Part shown: in pieces, positions 62,380 to 64,000 of the stretch
Layout: each line of letters begins with the position of its first letter
How positions within the stretch are numbered: the stretch's first letter is position 1
DNA from: Cellulomonas sp. KRMCY2
Lineage (GTDB): Bacteria > Actinomycetota > Actinomycetes > Actinomycetales > Cellulomonadaceae
DNA length: 64,000 bases
Direction of reading: 5' to 3'
Assembly (NCBI RefSeq): GCF_000526515.1
Contig: NZ_JAGF01000001.1
Location: 2,356,001 to 2,420,000, forward strand
Translations under genes and position numbers: made by a program
The notes under the pieces: model-generated
Seen by the model: only the letters and a program-made list of their open reading frames with translations
What the model was told of the DNA's origin: nothing
Databases searched by the model: none

Positions 62380-62466
62380 CGCGGCACCAACTCTCGAGAT
62401 GCTGCGGCCCGCACGCGAGGGACGCTCATTGGCCCGTCCGGACCGGAACCCTGAGAGGCGGCAATA

Positions 62467-63510
62467 GTGAACCACGATGGGCCGCAGGAATCGCTCGGCC
62501 TTAACGTCGTCAAGGTACTCGGCGCTCTGGCGCTCCTCGCCCTAACAGTCGTATTCGGGTGGCCTCGGCTGGCCGCCTATCTAGCTCGCGACACGGTTGT
62601 TGACCAAGGCCCGCGAGGCTTGGTGGTGGTAGCAACGAGGGGCGGGGCGGCGGACCTGACCCTGCACGTCCGAATAGACGTCGACCGCGACGGCGCAGCC
62701 ACGATGGTGCTGTACGTGACGGAGGAGGACGTGACGTACGGCGAGGCTGGAACGACGACCAGCGTCTCGTACTCTGTTTCCTTCGCTGGTGAATCGCTTG
62801 ATTCCGGCGTGACATGCGGCACAAGCCAAGACCCCATCGCGCGCCAGGTGTTCACCAACCTCGCTGTCGGAGCTCAGAAGGCGATTGAGATCGACGCGCA
62901 CGGTGGTTCAGCGTCGGCCCTGAACTACAACGGTGACGTTTCGACCGCCGACATGACCGGGCGTGTGTTCCCTGAGTTCCGAGGAACACTGTGGACGCTG
63001 GACGACGCGGATGGGTATGCGGAACGGACACCGATCGAAGGTTCGACGGATACTTGGGCCGAGTCGTGTTCCCTGCCTTACGCCGCGCTCTGGCGAGACG
63101 AGTCCACTGGTGGTCGGGCCACAGGTCGGCGCACACTGCTTCCGCCGCAGGTCGACTGGACGTCACTTGACTCGACAACCGACCACCAGGCCAAGCTCGA
63201 CGTCAGGATTCACGTCGACCGCGCGCACGGCATCGAACTGGCGGAGGCATACCCCGCACCAGATGTGCAGGACGATAGCTGGCTGTACAAGTCATCCGTG
63301 ACGTGGGCCGGGACCCTCGGTGGCGAGGCGAACGTGGGCTTCACGGACAACCCGGTATGGATCTTTGCCGATCGCGACGAGGGAGACACGAGAGACACCG
63401 TTCTGATGTGGGCAGGCGTTGCGCTGGGGCTGGTCGCGGCTCTCATCGTCGCCGTCGTGTCGCGACTGCTCGATGTTGCCTGGATTGTGACCCGACGAAG
63501 CCGTACCTGA
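62467..63510 (+). CDS. Bitopic membrane protein of unknown function
   Basis: 347 residues. One helix near the N-terminus (VLGALALLALTVVFGWPRLA), a long extracytoplasmic region (residues 45-310) and a C-terminal helix (VLMWAGVALGLVAALIVAVV) with a positively charged tail. The outer region contains repeated beta-like stretches (LTLHVRIDVDRDGAATMVLY, TSVSYSVSFAGESL, AGTLGGEANVGFTDNPVWIF) and three cysteines. No family recognised. The GTG at 62467 has gagaggcgg upstream. Nothing nearby suggests a role. Confidence 0.65.
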   Translation: MNHDGPQESLGLNVVKVLGALALLALTVVFGWPRLAAYLARDTVVDQGPRGLVVVATRGGAADLTLHVRIDVDRDGAATMVLYVTEEDVTYGEAGTTTSVSYSVSFAGESLDSGVTCGTSQDPIARQVFTNLAVGAQKAIEIDAHGGSASALNYNGDVSTADMTGRVFPEFRGTLWTLDDADGYAERTPIEGSTDTWAESCSLPYAALWRDESTGGRATGRRTLLPPQVDWTSLDSTTDHQAKLDVRIHVDRAHGIELAEAYPAPDVQDDSWLYKSSVTWAGTLGGEANVGFTDNPVWIFADRDEGDTRDTVLMWAGVALGLVAALIVAVVSRLLDVAWIVTRRSRT

Positions 63511-63514
63511 AAGC

Positions 63515-63645
63515 ACGAACCCCCAGGGTGATGACCTCGTTCAGGGCGCGGGGGACACTGTGGCTCACGGAGTCGATCAGCTCGCGCATGAGCTGACGAC
63601 CGCGTTCGCGGTCAGGCTCGCGGTAGGCGGCGATCATGTTCTGTG
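63515..63645 (-). pseudogene. ISL3 transposase fragment
   Basis: Reads QNMIAAYREPDRERGRQLMR and ELIDSVSHSVPRALNEVITL, the block YQRMIAAYRHPDRATGR...SEIITLG of the intact ISL3 at 61 kb in a diverged form. It is joined to the monooxygenase fragment to its right. Confidence 0.7.
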
Positions 63646-63649
63646 GATG

Positions 63650-63929
63650 CTTCGCGGCGGCGGTCAGTGCTATCCGGTGTCCGCTCGAGCTCACGTGAGC
63701 GGCTGCCTGGGGCTGGCCTCCATGGCGCACCCTTGCCCTCAAGCCGAGCTCATGGACGAGTTCGAGGGTCGATGGGTGAATGGTGTCGCCGCGGAAGTCC
63801 CGGAAGAAGTCTGGGTACTTCTCGCAGACGACGACGTCGATTCCTTGTCGTGCAAGCAAGAGCCCGGCCATCATGCCAGCGGGGGCCGTCGCCGACGACG
63901 CAGACGGTGGTTTCGATGGTGAGCGTCAC
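63650..63929 (-). pseudogene. FAD-dependent monooxygenase N-terminal fragment
   Basis: GTG 63929 starts VTLTIETTVCVVGDGP. One extra C in a ccccc run near 63890 shifts the frame. The other frame continues GMMAGLLLARQGIDVVVCEK, YPDFFRDFRGDTIHPSTLEL and VHELGL, the FAD-binding start of PheA/UbiH-type hydroxylases (GxGPAGxxxGxxLARxG and the DTIHPST substrate-side motif). It is then cut by the ISL3 fragment. Doubly inactivated. Confidence 0.75.
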
Positions 63930-64000
63930 CGTGGTCTCCTATGTGCGAGCGCGGAACACGGCCACGCCGACGGTGAGTGCGAGGATGGCTGCCAAGGATT

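Overview
The window is very GC-rich, uses GTG starts often, packs genes with ATGA overlaps, and carries families typical of actinobacteria: an SCO4226-type nickel-binding protein, DUF2511, an FrcA-like sugar ATPase, and IS1380/ISL3/IS30 elements. I infer a Micrococcales-type actinomycete (Cellulomonadaceae or a relative). The genus cannot be fixed from the sequence alone.

Layout. (1) 0-4.9 kb: a small nickel-binding protein, a cupin, a membrane EAL c-di-GMP phosphodiesterase with a degenerate GGDEF domain, and broken ISL3, IS256, IS481/IS3-like and IS1380 pieces. (2) 5.0-6.9 kb: a TetR repressor and MFS exporter operon with a palindromic operator. (3) 7.1-13.1 kb: an IS graveyard. It holds a frameshifted IS1380 with both ends, an IS630 split by an IS3, and an IS21-IS30 in-frame chimera followed by an IS3 tail. 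(4) 13.1-15.7 kb: small accessory genes, including a broken ArdC-like antirestriction gene in a coupled mini-operon. (5) 15.9-27.2 kb: the metabolic core, an AAA kinase-like gene and then a polyol/sugar catabolic regulon. The regulon has a LacI regulator, a single-domain ATPase, a permease and a binding lipoprotein (CUT2/Frc type), an FGGY kinase, a LacD-type aldolase, a second LacI regulator, an SDR, a P-loop kinase and a mannitol-dehydrogenase-family enzyme. Related operator motifs lie at both ends of it.

(6) 27.2-55.6 kb: integrative elements stacked at the 3' end of a tRNA-Met. Two tRNA-derived direct repeats (att, about 29.8 and 55.5 kb), each followed by the same hairpin, sit just to the right of two related tyrosine recombinase genes. 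Short repeated arm-type motifs occur near both ends of the 25.7-kb interval. That interval carries an IS21, two integrase fragments, a DUF4760 protein, a 2.3-kilo-residue secreted metalloprotease-like protein with identical 217-residue repeats, a lipoprotein, an IS3 with an IS30 inside it, and a 2.1-kilo-residue RHS/YD-repeat protein with 208-residue repeats followed directly by a small membrane protein (candidate immunity).

(7) 55.6-64 kb: beyond the second att lies more accessory DNA. A (CGGATGCT)9 microsatellite sits just upstream of an ApeA-like HEPN anti-phage protein, next to an unrecognised 538-residue protein. These are followed by an ATGA-coupled operon cut by an intact ISL3, a membrane protein, and a truncated FAD monooxygenase.

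The main working units are the polyol import and catabolism regulon and the defence/toxin cargo of the tRNA-associated elements. Most of the rest is IS debris.
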